From contig JBFXDS010000001.1 of the NCBI GenBank assembly GCA_050180895.1, forward strand, positions 558,001 to 622,000: a DNA stretch of 64,000 nucleotides, written 5' to 3'. The notes beneath the pieces are model-generated. The model saw only the letters and a program-made list of their open reading frames with translations. It ran no database searches and was not told the origin of the DNA. The number at the start of each line of letters is the position of its first letter. The first letter of the stretch is position 1. Below, in pieces: positions 43,191 to 50,150 of the stretch. The translations under genes and the position numbers were made by a program. This stretch comes from JBGPEQ01 sp050180895. Lineage in GTDB: Bacteria; Pseudomonadota; Alphaproteobacteria; Dongiales; Dongiaceae.

Positions 43191-43222
43191 CAGGTCGGGG
43201 CTTTCGTGCCATGTAAGCCACG

Positions 43223-43846
43223 ATGAAGACCGAGGGACTGAGCCAGGCGGAAATCGATGCGCGCCACGCCGAGAAGGCGGCGAAGCGGCGGGCCGTCCGC
43301 GCCCGCATCATGGCCACCAAGACGATCGAGAAGGGCCTGCTGATCGTCCACACCGGCAAGGGCAAGGGCAAGTCGACGGCCGCCTTCGGCATGGTCCTGC
43401 GCTGCCTCGGCCACGGCCTCAAGGTCGGGGTGGTGCAGTTCGTCAAGGGCCGCTGGGAGACCGGCGAGCGCGCCCTGCTCGAGCGCTTCCCCGACCTCGT
43501 GACCATCAGGACCATGGGCATGGGCTTCACCTGGGAGACCCAGGATCGCGCCCGCGACATCGCCGCCGCCCGCGCCGCCTGGGAGCAGGCGAAGGCTCTG
43601 ATGGCCGACCCGGCCCATCGGCTGGTCCTCCTCGACGAGCTCAACATCGTCCTGCGCTACGACTACCTGCCGGTTCAGGAGATCGTGGACACCCTCCGGG
43701 CGCGCCGCCCCGACCTCCACGTCATCGTCACCGGCCGCAACGCCAAGCCGGAGCTGATCGAGGCCGCCGACCTCGTCACCGAGATGACCATGGTCAAGCA
43801 CCCCTTCCGCAGCGGCGTGAAGGCCCAGGCCGGGATCGAGTTTTGA
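43223..43846 (+). CDS. cobO: Cob(I)yrinic acid a,c-diamide adenosyltransferase
   Basis: A 207-residue cytoplasmic enzyme that transfers the adenosyl group of ATP to cob(I)yrinic acid diamide. The P-loop is HTGKGKGKSTAAFGM, followed by GVVQFVKGRWETGER, the Walker B-like LVLLDELNIVLRYDYL, and the end HPFRSGVKAQAGIEF, all typical of CobO/BtuR. The first 35 residues are the usual helical extension. cobQ starts 2 bases after its stop. Confidence 0.95.
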   Translation: MKTEGLSQAEIDARHAEKAAKRRAVRARIMATKTIEKGLLIVHTGKGKGKSTAAFGMVLRCLGHGLKVGVVQFVKGRWETGERALLERFPDLVTIRTMGMGFTWETQDRARDIAAARAAWEQAKALMADPAHRLVLLDELNIVLRYDYLPVQEIVDTLRARRPDLHVIVTGRNAKPELIEAADLVTEMTMVKHPFRSGVKAQAGIEF

Positions 43847-43848
43847 CG

Positions 43849-45336
43849 ATGCCCGGCGGAGCCGCCGCCGTCATGTTCCAGGGCACGGGGTCGGATGTCG
43901 GCAAGTCGCTGATCGTCGCCGGCCTGGCCCGAGCCTACAGCCGCCGCGGCCTGCGCGTGCGGCCGTTCAAGCCCCAGAACATGTCGAACAACGCCGCGGT
44001 CACCCCGGATGGCGGCGAAATCGGCCGCGCCCAGGCCCTGCAGGCGCGCGCCTGCGGCGTGGCCCCGTCCGTTCACATGAATCCGGTTTTGCTCAAGCCA
44101 CAGAGCGAGATCGGCGCGCAAGTTATTGTTCAGGGCCATATTTTCGGAAATGCTAAAGCAGAAGATTATCACCGCCTGAAGCCGACATTGCTGCCCAAAG
44201 CTCTCGACAGCTTCGCCAGCCTGCGCGCGGAGGCCGATCTTGTTCTGGTCGAAGGCGCCGGCAGCCCGGCCGAGGTCAATCTCAGGGCCGGCGATATCGC
44301 CAACATGGGCTTCGCGACCGCCGCGCGGCTACCGGTCCTGCTCATCGGCGATATCGACCGCGGCGGCGTCATCGCCAGCCTCGTCGGCACCCACGCGCTC
44401 CTCGAAGCCGAGGAGCGGGCGTTGCTGAAAGGTTTCATCATCAACAAGTTCCGCGGTGATTTGCGCCTGTTCGATGAGGGGCTGGCGATCATCCGCGAAC
44501 GCACCGGGCTGGCCGGCCTCGGCGTCGTGCCCTATTTCGATCCCGCCCGCCGCCTGCCGGCGGAGGATGCCGTCGCGCTCGCCTTCTATGAGCCGAACCC
44601 AGCCGCGGCCATCCGCATCGTCGTCCCGCTGCTGCCGCGCATCGCCAATTTCGACGATCTCGATCCGCTGCGCCTCGAACCCGACGTGTCCGTGGAGATG
44701 GTGCCGCCCGGACGCCCGTTACCGGCCGATGCTGATCTCGTGCTGCTCCCGGGCTCGAAGGCGACCATCGCCGACCTCGCCTTCCTGCGGCAGCAGGGCT
44801 GGCACATCGACATCGCCGCCCATTGGCGTCGCGGCGGCCGCGTGCTCGGCCTCTGCGGCGGCTACCAGATGCTCGGCCGCCGCATCGCCGATCCCGGCGG
44901 CATCGAGGGACCGCCCGGCGCGGTCGACGGCCTCGCCCTGCTCGACCTGGAGACCGAACTCACCGGCGACAAGACCCTGGCGGAAGTCCGCGGCAACGAT
45001 GCGGCCGGCGGCGCGCCGGTCTCCGGCTACGAGATGCATGTCGGTCGCAGCACCGGCCCGGCTCTGGAGCGCCCGATGCTGCACCTGACCGACGGGTCGG
45101 GATTACGGCCAGAAGGCGCCATCTCGCCCGATGGCCGCGTCGCCGGCTGCTATGTGCACGGCCTCTTCGCCGGTGACGCCTTCCGCCACGCCTTCCTCGC
45201 AGCCCTCAGGCCCCGCGCCGCGAGCGGCCTCGCCTATGAGCAGGAGATCGAAGCCACCCTCGACGCCCTGGCCGACCACCTCGCCGCCCATCTCGACCTG
45301 GATCGCATCCTCGCGATTGCGCGCAACGGCGTATGA
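43849..45336 (+). CDS. cobQ: Cobyric acid synthase
   Basis: A 495-residue glutamine-dependent amidotransferase that amidates four side chains of adenosylcobyrinic diamide. The N-terminal ATPase part starts MFQGTGSDVGKSLIVAGLAR and has RPFKPQNMSNNAAV; LVEGAGSPAEVNLRAGDIAN is also diagnostic. The C-terminal glutaminase domain holds the catalytic Cys in LGLCGGYQMLGR and the His in GCYVHGLF. The ATG at 43849 is just after the cobO stop. A strong repeat hairpin follows 9 bases after its stop. Confidence 0.95.
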   Translation: MPGGAAAVMFQGTGSDVGKSLIVAGLARAYSRRGLRVRPFKPQNMSNNAAVTPDGGEIGRAQALQARACGVAPSVHMNPVLLKPQSEIGAQVIVQGHIFGNAKAEDYHRLKPTLLPKALDSFASLRAEADLVLVEGAGSPAEVNLRAGDIANMGFATAARLPVLLIGDIDRGGVIASLVGTHALLEAEERALLKGFIINKFRGDLRLFDEGLAIIRERTGLAGLGVVPYFDPARRLPAEDAVALAFYEPNPAAAIRIVVPLLPRIANFDDLDPLRLEPDVSVEMVPPGRPLPADADLVLLPGSKATIADLAFLRQQGWHIDIAAHWRRGGRVLGLCGGYQMLGRRIADPGGIEGPPGAVDGLALLDLETELTGDKTLAEVRGNDAAGGAPVSGYEMHVGRSTGPALERPMLHLTDGSGLRPEGAISPDGRVAGCYVHGLFAGDAFRHAFLAALRPRAASGLAYEQEIEATLDALADHLAAHLDLDRILAIARNGV

Positions 45337-45344
45337 CGCTTCGC

Positions 45345-45408
45345 GTAGGGGCGACCGGCAGGTCGCCCGTTCCATCCGCCGCACGGGCGACCTGCCGGTC
45401 GCCCCTAC
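45345..45408. repeat. Palindromic repeat, family C copy 2 (between convergent cobQ and cobD)
   Basis: GTAGGGGCGACCGGCAGGTC begins a 25-base arm that is perfectly repeated in reverse complement at the right end (ending GGTCGCCCCTAC, 45408). Each arm also folds on itself. It sits between converging genes, where it could terminate both transcripts. Its right end supplies the TAG stop of cobD (45405-45407). Confidence 0.9.
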
Positions 45409-46367
45409 AGCGCCCACGCCGCCACCGCCACGAATACGGCCTGCGCCGCGCAGGCGATGACGAACAGCCGCAACCCGCGCCGGATGTCCGCCGCCGTCGC
45501 CGCGGCCCGGCCGCCGGCGCCCATCCAGGCGTCGTCGACGATCTCGCCGTCATAGACGCGCGGTCCCGCCAGCGCCACGCCGAGGGCGCCGGCCATCGCC
45601 GCCTCGGGCCAGCCGGCGTTGGGCGAGCGGTGCCGCTTCGCGTCGCGCCGCATCGCCTCCCAGGCCGCCCGCGCCTCGCCGCCGGGCAGCAGGAGCGCGG
45701 CGCCGCACAGCGCCAGCCCGGCGATCCGCGCCGGCAGGTAGTTGAGCAGGTCGTCGGACCGCGCCGTCGCCCAGCCGAACTGCGCGTGCCGCTCGCTGCG
45801 ATGGCCGATCATGCTGTCGGCCGTGTTGACGACCTTGTAGGCGAGGATGCCCGGCAGCCCCAGCAGCAGCGCCCAGAAGATCGGCGCCGTCACCGCATCC
45901 GAGAAGTTCTCGGCCAGCGATTCCAGCGCCGCCCGCGCCACGCCGGGCTCGTCGAGCCTGTCCGGGTCGCGCCCGACCACGTGCTGCACGGCGTCCCGTC
46001 CGCCTTCAAGTCCCCCGGCCTCCAGGCCTTTGGCGACGGCGGCGACATGGAGATAGAGGCCGTTCTGCGCGATCAGGGTGCTCATCAGCACGGCTTCGAT
46101 CGCCCAGCCGAGCGGAACCAGCCACAGCACCGTCTCGAGGATCCAGCCGATCGTCAGCGCGCCGCCGATCAGGAAGACCAGAGCGACGATGCCCCAGAAC
46201 CGCCGCAGTCCCGGCCGGTCGGTCTCGTCGTTGAGCGCCCGGTCGAGCCAGTCGATGATGCGCCCGAAGACGACCGCCGGGTGCGGGATGGCGCGATAGA
46301 GCGAATCCGGGTCGCCGACCACGGCGTCGATCAGCAGCGCCAGGAGCAGTATCGTGGGGTTGGACAT
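45405..46367 (-). CDS. cobD: Adenosylcobinamide-phosphate synthase, integral membrane (CobD/CbiB)
   Basis: A 320-residue inner-membrane protein that attaches aminopropanol phosphate to adenosylcobyric acid. The opening ILLLALLIDAVVGDPDSLYR and AIPHPAVVFGRIIDWLDRAL are diagnostic, as are LESLAENFSDAVTAPIFWAL and the loop KVVNTADSMIGHRS. Four to five membrane segments are visible. The ATG at 46367 (MSNPTIL) is preferred to a start 15 codons earlier. The last codon before the stop lies at the edge of a family C repeat, so the C-terminus (VAAWAL) may have been trimmed by that insertion. Confidence 0.92.
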   Translation of the reverse strand: MSNPTILLLALLIDAVVGDPDSLYRAIPHPAVVFGRIIDWLDRALNDETDRPGLRRFWGIVALVFLIGGALTIGWILETVLWLVPLGWAIEAVLMSTLIAQNGLYLHVAAVAKGLEAGGLEGGRDAVQHVVGRDPDRLDEPGVARAALESLAENFSDAVTAPIFWALLLGLPGILAYKVVNTADSMIGHRSERHAQFGWATARSDDLLNYLPARIAGLALCGAALLLPGGEARAAWEAMRRDAKRHRSPNAGWPEAAMAGALGVALAGPRVYDGEIVDDAWMGAGGRAAATAADIRRGLRLFVIACAAQAVFVAVAAWAL

Positions 46368-46455
46368 GCCGGGCGAGGTTGCGCCAATCTGCGGCCGCAG
46401 ATTGGCCGCCACCCTCCCGCCTCGTCAACCAGCGGCCATCCAGGAAAGCGACGCA

Positions 46456-47469
46456 ATGAGCAAGATCGGCGTGATGGTATGCGGCCATGGCAGCCGCGAC
46501 GACGAAGCGATCGGCGAGTTCGCCGCCGTCGCCGCCGGCCTCGCCCGGCGCCTGCCGCAGTTCCCCGTCGCCAGCGGCTTCCTGGAGTTCGCGCGGCCGA
46601 TCATCCGCGACGGGCTGGACGAGCTGCGGGGCCGGGGGGTCGAGCGCATCCTCGCCCTGCCCGGCATGCTGTTCGCCGCCGGTCATGTGAAGAACGACAT
46701 CCCCTCGGTGCTCAACGAGTACATGGCCCGGCATCCGCAGGTCCGCATCGACTACGGCCGCGACCTCGATATCGACGGCCGCCTGCTGCGCGCCGCCGCC
46801 GCCCGCATCGAGCAGACCGAGCGCATCTCCAGCCGCCGCGTGCCGCGCGACGAGACGCTGCTGGTCGTGGTCGGCCGCGGCACCTCCGACCCCGACGCCA
46901 ACTCCAACATCGCCAAGGTCGCGCGCATGCTGTGGGAGGGCCTGGGCTTCGGCTGGTGCGAGGTGTGCTACAGCGGCGTCACCTTCCCGCTGGTGGCGCC
47001 AGGCCTTGAGCATGCGGTGAAGCTCGGCTACCGCCGCATCGTCGTGTTCCCCTATTTCCTCTTCACCGGCGTGCTGGTGAAGCGCATCTATTCGATCGTC
47101 GACGAGATGGCAGCGCGCCATCCGGAGATCGAGTTCCTGAAGGCGCCCTATCTGAACGATCATCCCCTGGTGCTCGACGCCTTCGCCGACCGGGTGCGGG
47201 AGATCCTCGACGGCTCGCCCAACATGAACTGCCAGCTGTGCAAGTACCGCGAGCAGGTGATCGGCTTCGAGGCCGAAATCGGCCTGCCGCAGGCCGGCCA
47301 CCACCATCATGTCGAGGGCATCGGCACCGACGCCGACCACACGCATGACCACCATCATCACGATCATGACCATCATCATGATCACGATCAGCATCATCGT
47401 CACCCGCCGCACCCGCATGCGCAACACCGCCACGGCCCCGGCAAGCGCAACCCAGAGCGGCTGGAGTAG
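46456..47469 (+). CDS. cbiX: Sirohydrochlorin cobaltochelatase, long CbiX with Fe-S motif and His-rich tail
   Basis: A 337-residue chelatase that inserts cobalt into sirohydrochlorin (early insertion). Two related CbiX half-domains are seen: GVMVCGHGSRDDEAIGEFA (metal-binding His10) with LPGMLFAAGHVKNDIP, and LLVVVGRGTSDPDANSNIAK with VFPYFLFTGVLVKRI. After them comes MNCQLC, the MxCxxC motif that binds an iron-sulfur centre in Bacillus megaterium CbiX, and a tail of about 45 residues with some 25 histidines, probably a cobalt store or delivery site. The ATG at 46456 follows GGAAAG. It is divergent from cobD. Confidence 0.93.
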   Translation: MSKIGVMVCGHGSRDDEAIGEFAAVAAGLARRLPQFPVASGFLEFARPIIRDGLDELRGRGVERILALPGMLFAAGHVKNDIPSVLNEYMARHPQVRIDYGRDLDIDGRLLRAAAARIEQTERISSRRVPRDETLLVVVGRGTSDPDANSNIAKVARMLWEGLGFGWCEVCYSGVTFPLVAPGLEHAVKLGYRRIVVFPYFLFTGVLVKRIYSIVDEMAARHPEIEFLKAPYLNDHPLVLDAFADRVREILDGSPNMNCQLCKYREQVIGFEAEIGLPQAGHHHHVEGIGTDADHTHDHHHHDHDHHHDHDQHHRHPPHPHAQHRHGPGKRNPERLE

Positions 47470-47471
47470 AG

Positions 47472-47519
47472 ATGAGTGCCTGCATAGCCACCCTGCGTCC
47501 TTCGACAAGCTCAGGATGA
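47472..47519 (+). CDS. Possible 15-codon leader frame before cobH
   Basis: An ATG at 47472 lies 2 bases after the cbiX stop, with GGAG at good spacing inside the end of cbiX (CTGGAGTAGAG). It reads MSACIATLRPSTSSG and stops at 47517-47519, where the stop overlaps the first in-frame ATG of cobH (ATGA at 47516). The latter half is encoded by the family A repeat. It may be the old cobH start, put out of frame by the repeat, now serving as a coupling leader. No experimental support. Confidence 0.4.
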   Translation: MSACIATLRPSTSSG

Positions 47520-47575
47520 GGGTTTCCTTCGTGGCAGAAACAAGCGACCTCATCCTGAGCTTGTCGAAGGACGCA
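47493..47575. repeat. Palindromic repeat, family A copy 2 (at the cobH start)
   Basis: The arms 47494-47521 and 47548-47575 are perfect reverse complements of 28 bases with the core CCTTCGACAAGCTCAGGATG. The element begins 24 bases after the cbiX stop and contains all in-frame start codons available to cobH. Confidence 0.92.
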
Positions 47576-48256
47576 CGTCTCAGATCCAAGTCTCCCGAAT
47601 CGGGCGCAGCAGAGCATGAGACGCCGGGTTCGCATCGATATCTCCGCGATCCCGACGCCATCTACCGCGAATCCTTTGCCATCATTCGCCGCGAGGCGCG
47701 CCTCGACCGCCTGCCGCCGGACATCGCCGAGGTCGCGGTCCGGCTCATCCATTCCTGCGGCATGACCGACATCGTCGACGATCTCGCTTTCACGGCGGAT
47801 CTGGTCCCGCGCGCCCGCGCGGCGCTGGCCGCCAACGCGCCGGTGCTGTGCGACAGCGCCATGACCGCCGCCGGCGTCATCCGCGCGCGCCTGCCGGGGG
47901 CGAACGAGGTGATCTGCACGCTGGCCGATCCGCGCGTCCCCGCTCTCGCCGCCGCCCTGCGGACAACGCGCTCGGCCGCCGCGATCGAGCTGTGGATGCC
48001 GCGCCTGGCCGGCGCGGTCGTCGCCATCGGCAACGCGCCGACGGCGCTGGTCCACCTGCTGGAGCGGCTGGCAGGCGGCAGTCCGGCCCCGGCCGCCATC
48101 CTCGCCTTTCCCGTCGGCTTCGTCGGCGCCGTCGAATCGAAGCAGGCGCTGATCGACGCGCGGCCGGCTCCGTATCTCACTCTCAAGGGCCGGCGCGGCG
48201 GCAGCGCGCTGGCCGCGGCGGCCGTCAACGCGCTGCTGGCCGGCGACGCGGCATGA
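47516..48256 (+). CDS. cobH: Precorrin-8X methylmutase, start inside a repeat
   Basis: An enzyme that moves a methyl from C-11 to C-12 to make hydrogenobyrinic (or cobyrinic) acid. The family part begins at SHRYLRDPDAIYRESFAIIR and includes VRLIHSCGMTDIVDDLAF (active-site His in IHSCG), NAPVLCDSAMTAAGV, IGNAPTAL, and GFVGAVESKQAL, about 207 residues to the end, the normal size. No ATG or GTG lies at the natural start. The first usable codons are the ATG at 47516 and a GTG and a TTG downstream (47531, 47561), all within the family A repeat, adding about 25-40 foreign residues (such as LILSLSKD). It overlaps cobL by ATGA. Confidence 0.9.
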   Translation: MRVSFVAETSDLILSLSKDARLRSKSPESGAAEHETPGSHRYLRDPDAIYRESFAIIRREARLDRLPPDIAEVAVRLIHSCGMTDIVDDLAFTADLVPRARAALAANAPVLCDSAMTAAGVIRARLPGANEVICTLADPRVPALAAALRTTRSAAAIELWMPRLAGAVVAIGNAPTALVHLLERLAGGSPAPAAILAFPVGFVGAVESKQALIDARPAPYLTLKGRRGGSALAAAAVNALLAGDAA

Positions 48257-49455
48257 GCCGCTGGCTGGCGATCGTCGGCCTCGGCGAGGAGGGGCTCGAC
48301 GGCCTGTCCCCGGCCGCCCGTGGGCTGATCGCCGAGGCGCAGACGCTCGTCGGCGGCGCGCGCCATCTGGCCAAGCTGCCGGGCGGTTCGGCCGAGCGCC
48401 TGACCTGGGCCTCGCCGCTGACGCTCACCGTCGAGGAGATCCTGAAGCGCCGCGGCCGCCGCGTCGTCGTGCTGGCCACGGGCGATCCCCTGTGGTTCGG
48501 CATCGGCGTCACGTTGTTGCGCGCCGTGCCGGTCGAGGAAACCTGGATCATCCCCGGCGTCTCCGCCTTCGCCCTGGCCGCGGCGCGGCTCGGCTGGCCG
48601 CTGGCCGAGACCGAGTGCCTGACGCTGCATGGCCGCTCGCCGGCGCTGCTCAACGGCGTCGTCGCGCCGGGCGCGCGGCTGCTGCTGCTCAGCGGCGACG
48701 GTGCCACGCCCCTGGCCGTGGCCCGCGCGCTTACCGCCCTCGGCTACGGCCCGAGCCGCCTGACCGTGCTCGAGCATATGGGCGGCGAGGAGCGCCGCCT
48801 CGACGGCACGGCAGAGGCATGGACCGCCGAGCGGGCGCGCGATCTCAACACCATCGCCGTCGAATGCATTGCCGGGCCGGACGCCGTCGTCCGCGCCCGC
48901 GCGCCTGGCCTGCCCGACGAGGCCTATCGCCATGACGGGCAGCTCACCAAGCGCGAGGTGCGCGCCGCCGCCATCGCCGCCCTGGCGCCCACCCCCGGCC
49001 GGCTCCTGTGGGATGTCGGCGCCGGCTGCGGCTCGATCGCCATCGAATGGCTGCGCTGCCACCGCAGCCTCGCCGCCATCGCCGTCGAGCGCGAGCGCGA
49101 GCGTTGTGCCCTGATCCGCGACAACGCTAACGCGCTCGGCGTGCCGGCGCTCGAGGTGATCGAGGGCGAGGCCCCGGCCGCGCTCGAGTCGCTGCCGCCG
49201 CCCGACGCGGTGTTCGTCGGCGGCGGCCTCGCCACGCCCGGCCTGCTCGATCGCTGCTGGCAGGCCCTGAAGCCCGGCGGCCGCTTCGTCGCCAACGCCG
49301 TGACCCTGGAGGGCGAGGCGCGCCTGCTGGCGCTGCGCGACGAGTTCGGCGGCGAGCTTACGCGCATCGCCGTCAGCCGCGCCGAGCGGATCGGCGCCTA
49401 CACCGGCTGGCGCCCGCAGATGCCGGTGACGCAGTTGGCGGCGGTCCGGCGATGA
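48253..49455 (+). CDS. cobL: Precorrin-6Y C5,15-methyltransferase (decarboxylating)
   Basis: A 400-residue bifunctional enzyme. The N-terminal CbiE-type domain (about 1-205) starts WLAIVGLGEEGLDGLS and has ATGDPLWFGIG and IPGVSAFALAAARLGW; it methylates C-5. The C-terminal CbiT-type domain (about 215-400) has LTKREVRAAAIAAL and the SAM loop LLWDVGAGCGSIAIEW, and methylates C-15 with loss of CO2. Fusion of CbiE and CbiT is the usual CobL form. It overlaps cobH and cobI by 4 bases. Confidence 0.94.
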   Translation: MSRWLAIVGLGEEGLDGLSPAARGLIAEAQTLVGGARHLAKLPGGSAERLTWASPLTLTVEEILKRRGRRVVVLATGDPLWFGIGVTLLRAVPVEETWIIPGVSAFALAAARLGWPLAETECLTLHGRSPALLNGVVAPGARLLLLSGDGATPLAVARALTALGYGPSRLTVLEHMGGEERRLDGTAEAWTAERARDLNTIAVECIAGPDAVVRARAPGLPDEAYRHDGQLTKREVRAAAIAALAPTPGRLLWDVGAGCGSIAIEWLRCHRSLAAIAVERERERCALIRDNANALGVPALEVIEGEAPAALESLPPPDAVFVGGGLATPGLLDRCWQALKPGGRFVANAVTLEGEARLLALRDEFGGELTRIAVSRAERIGAYTGWRPQMPVTQLAAVRR

Positions 49456-50150
49456 GCGGCACCGTCTACGGCCTCGGCGTCGGTCCCGGCGATCCCGAGC
49501 TGATCACCGTGAAGGCGTTGCGGCTGCTGCGCGCCGCGCCGGTCATCGCCTATCCCGCGCCGGAGACCGGCGAGAGCTTCGCCCGCCGGATCGTGGCGCC
49601 GCATCTTCCGGGCGGGCAGCAGGAGATCGCCATCCGCATGCCGCTCGCCGACGCCGAATTCCCGAAGGCGGAGATCTACGCGCGCGCCGCCGAGGAAATC
49701 CTCGGCCACGCCGCGGCCGGTCGCGACGTCGCCGTGCTCTGCGAGGGCGACCCGTTCTTCTACGGCTCCTTCCTCTATCTCTACGAGCGCCTGGCCGGCC
49801 GTTGCGCGCTGCAGGTCGTGCCCGGCGTCTCCTCGCTCCTGGCCTGCGCCGGCGTGGCCGGCCGGCCGCTCGCGCGCCGCAACGAGGTCCTGGCGGTCGT
49901 GCCGGCGCCGCTGCCCGACGACGCGCTGCGCCCGTTGCTCGCCGGCGGCGATGCCCTCGCCATCATCAAGGTCGGCCGTCATCTCGGCCGCCTGCGCCGG
50001 CTGCTCGCCGCCTGCGGCCGGCTCGACGACGCCTGCCTGGTCGAGCATGCGACCCTCGCCAGTCAGCGCATCGAGGCGCTGCGCGACCTGCCCGACGAGG
50101 CCGCGCCCTACTTCTCCATGGTGCTCCTGCCGTCGCGGTCCGGACGATGA
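49452..50150 (+). CDS. cobI: Precorrin-2 C20-methyltransferase
   Basis: A 232-residue SAM-dependent methyltransferase acting at C-20. The opening VYGLGVGPGDPELITVKALR and IAYPAPETGESFARRI are CobI/CbiL-specific; CEGDPFFYGSFLYLYERL and VPGVSSLLACAGVAGRPL follow. CbiL uses the cobalt-containing substrate and CobI the metal-free one; the sequence alone does not decide between them. It is part of an ATGA-overlapping chain cobH-cobL-cobI-cobJ-cobM. Confidence 0.93.
   Translation: MSGTVYGLGVGPGDPELITVKALRLLRAAPVIAYPAPETGESFARRIVAPHLPGGQQEIAIRMPLADAEFPKAEIYARAAEEILGHAAAGRDVAVLCEGDPFFYGSFLYLYERLAGRCALQVVPGVSSLLACAGVAGRPLARRNEVLAVVPAPLPDDALRPLLAGGDALAIIKVGRHLGRLRRLLAACGRLDDACLVEHATLASQRIEALRDLPDEAAPYFSMVLLPSRSGR

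Noticed and set aside
43191..43222. Possible second cobalamin riboswitch before cobO
   Set aside because: The gap is only 32 bases and has none of the conserved blocks.
47309..47471. cobH extended upstream to 47309
   Set aside because: This would overlap the His-rich end of cbiX in another frame; the residues are a shadow of that histidine codon run.
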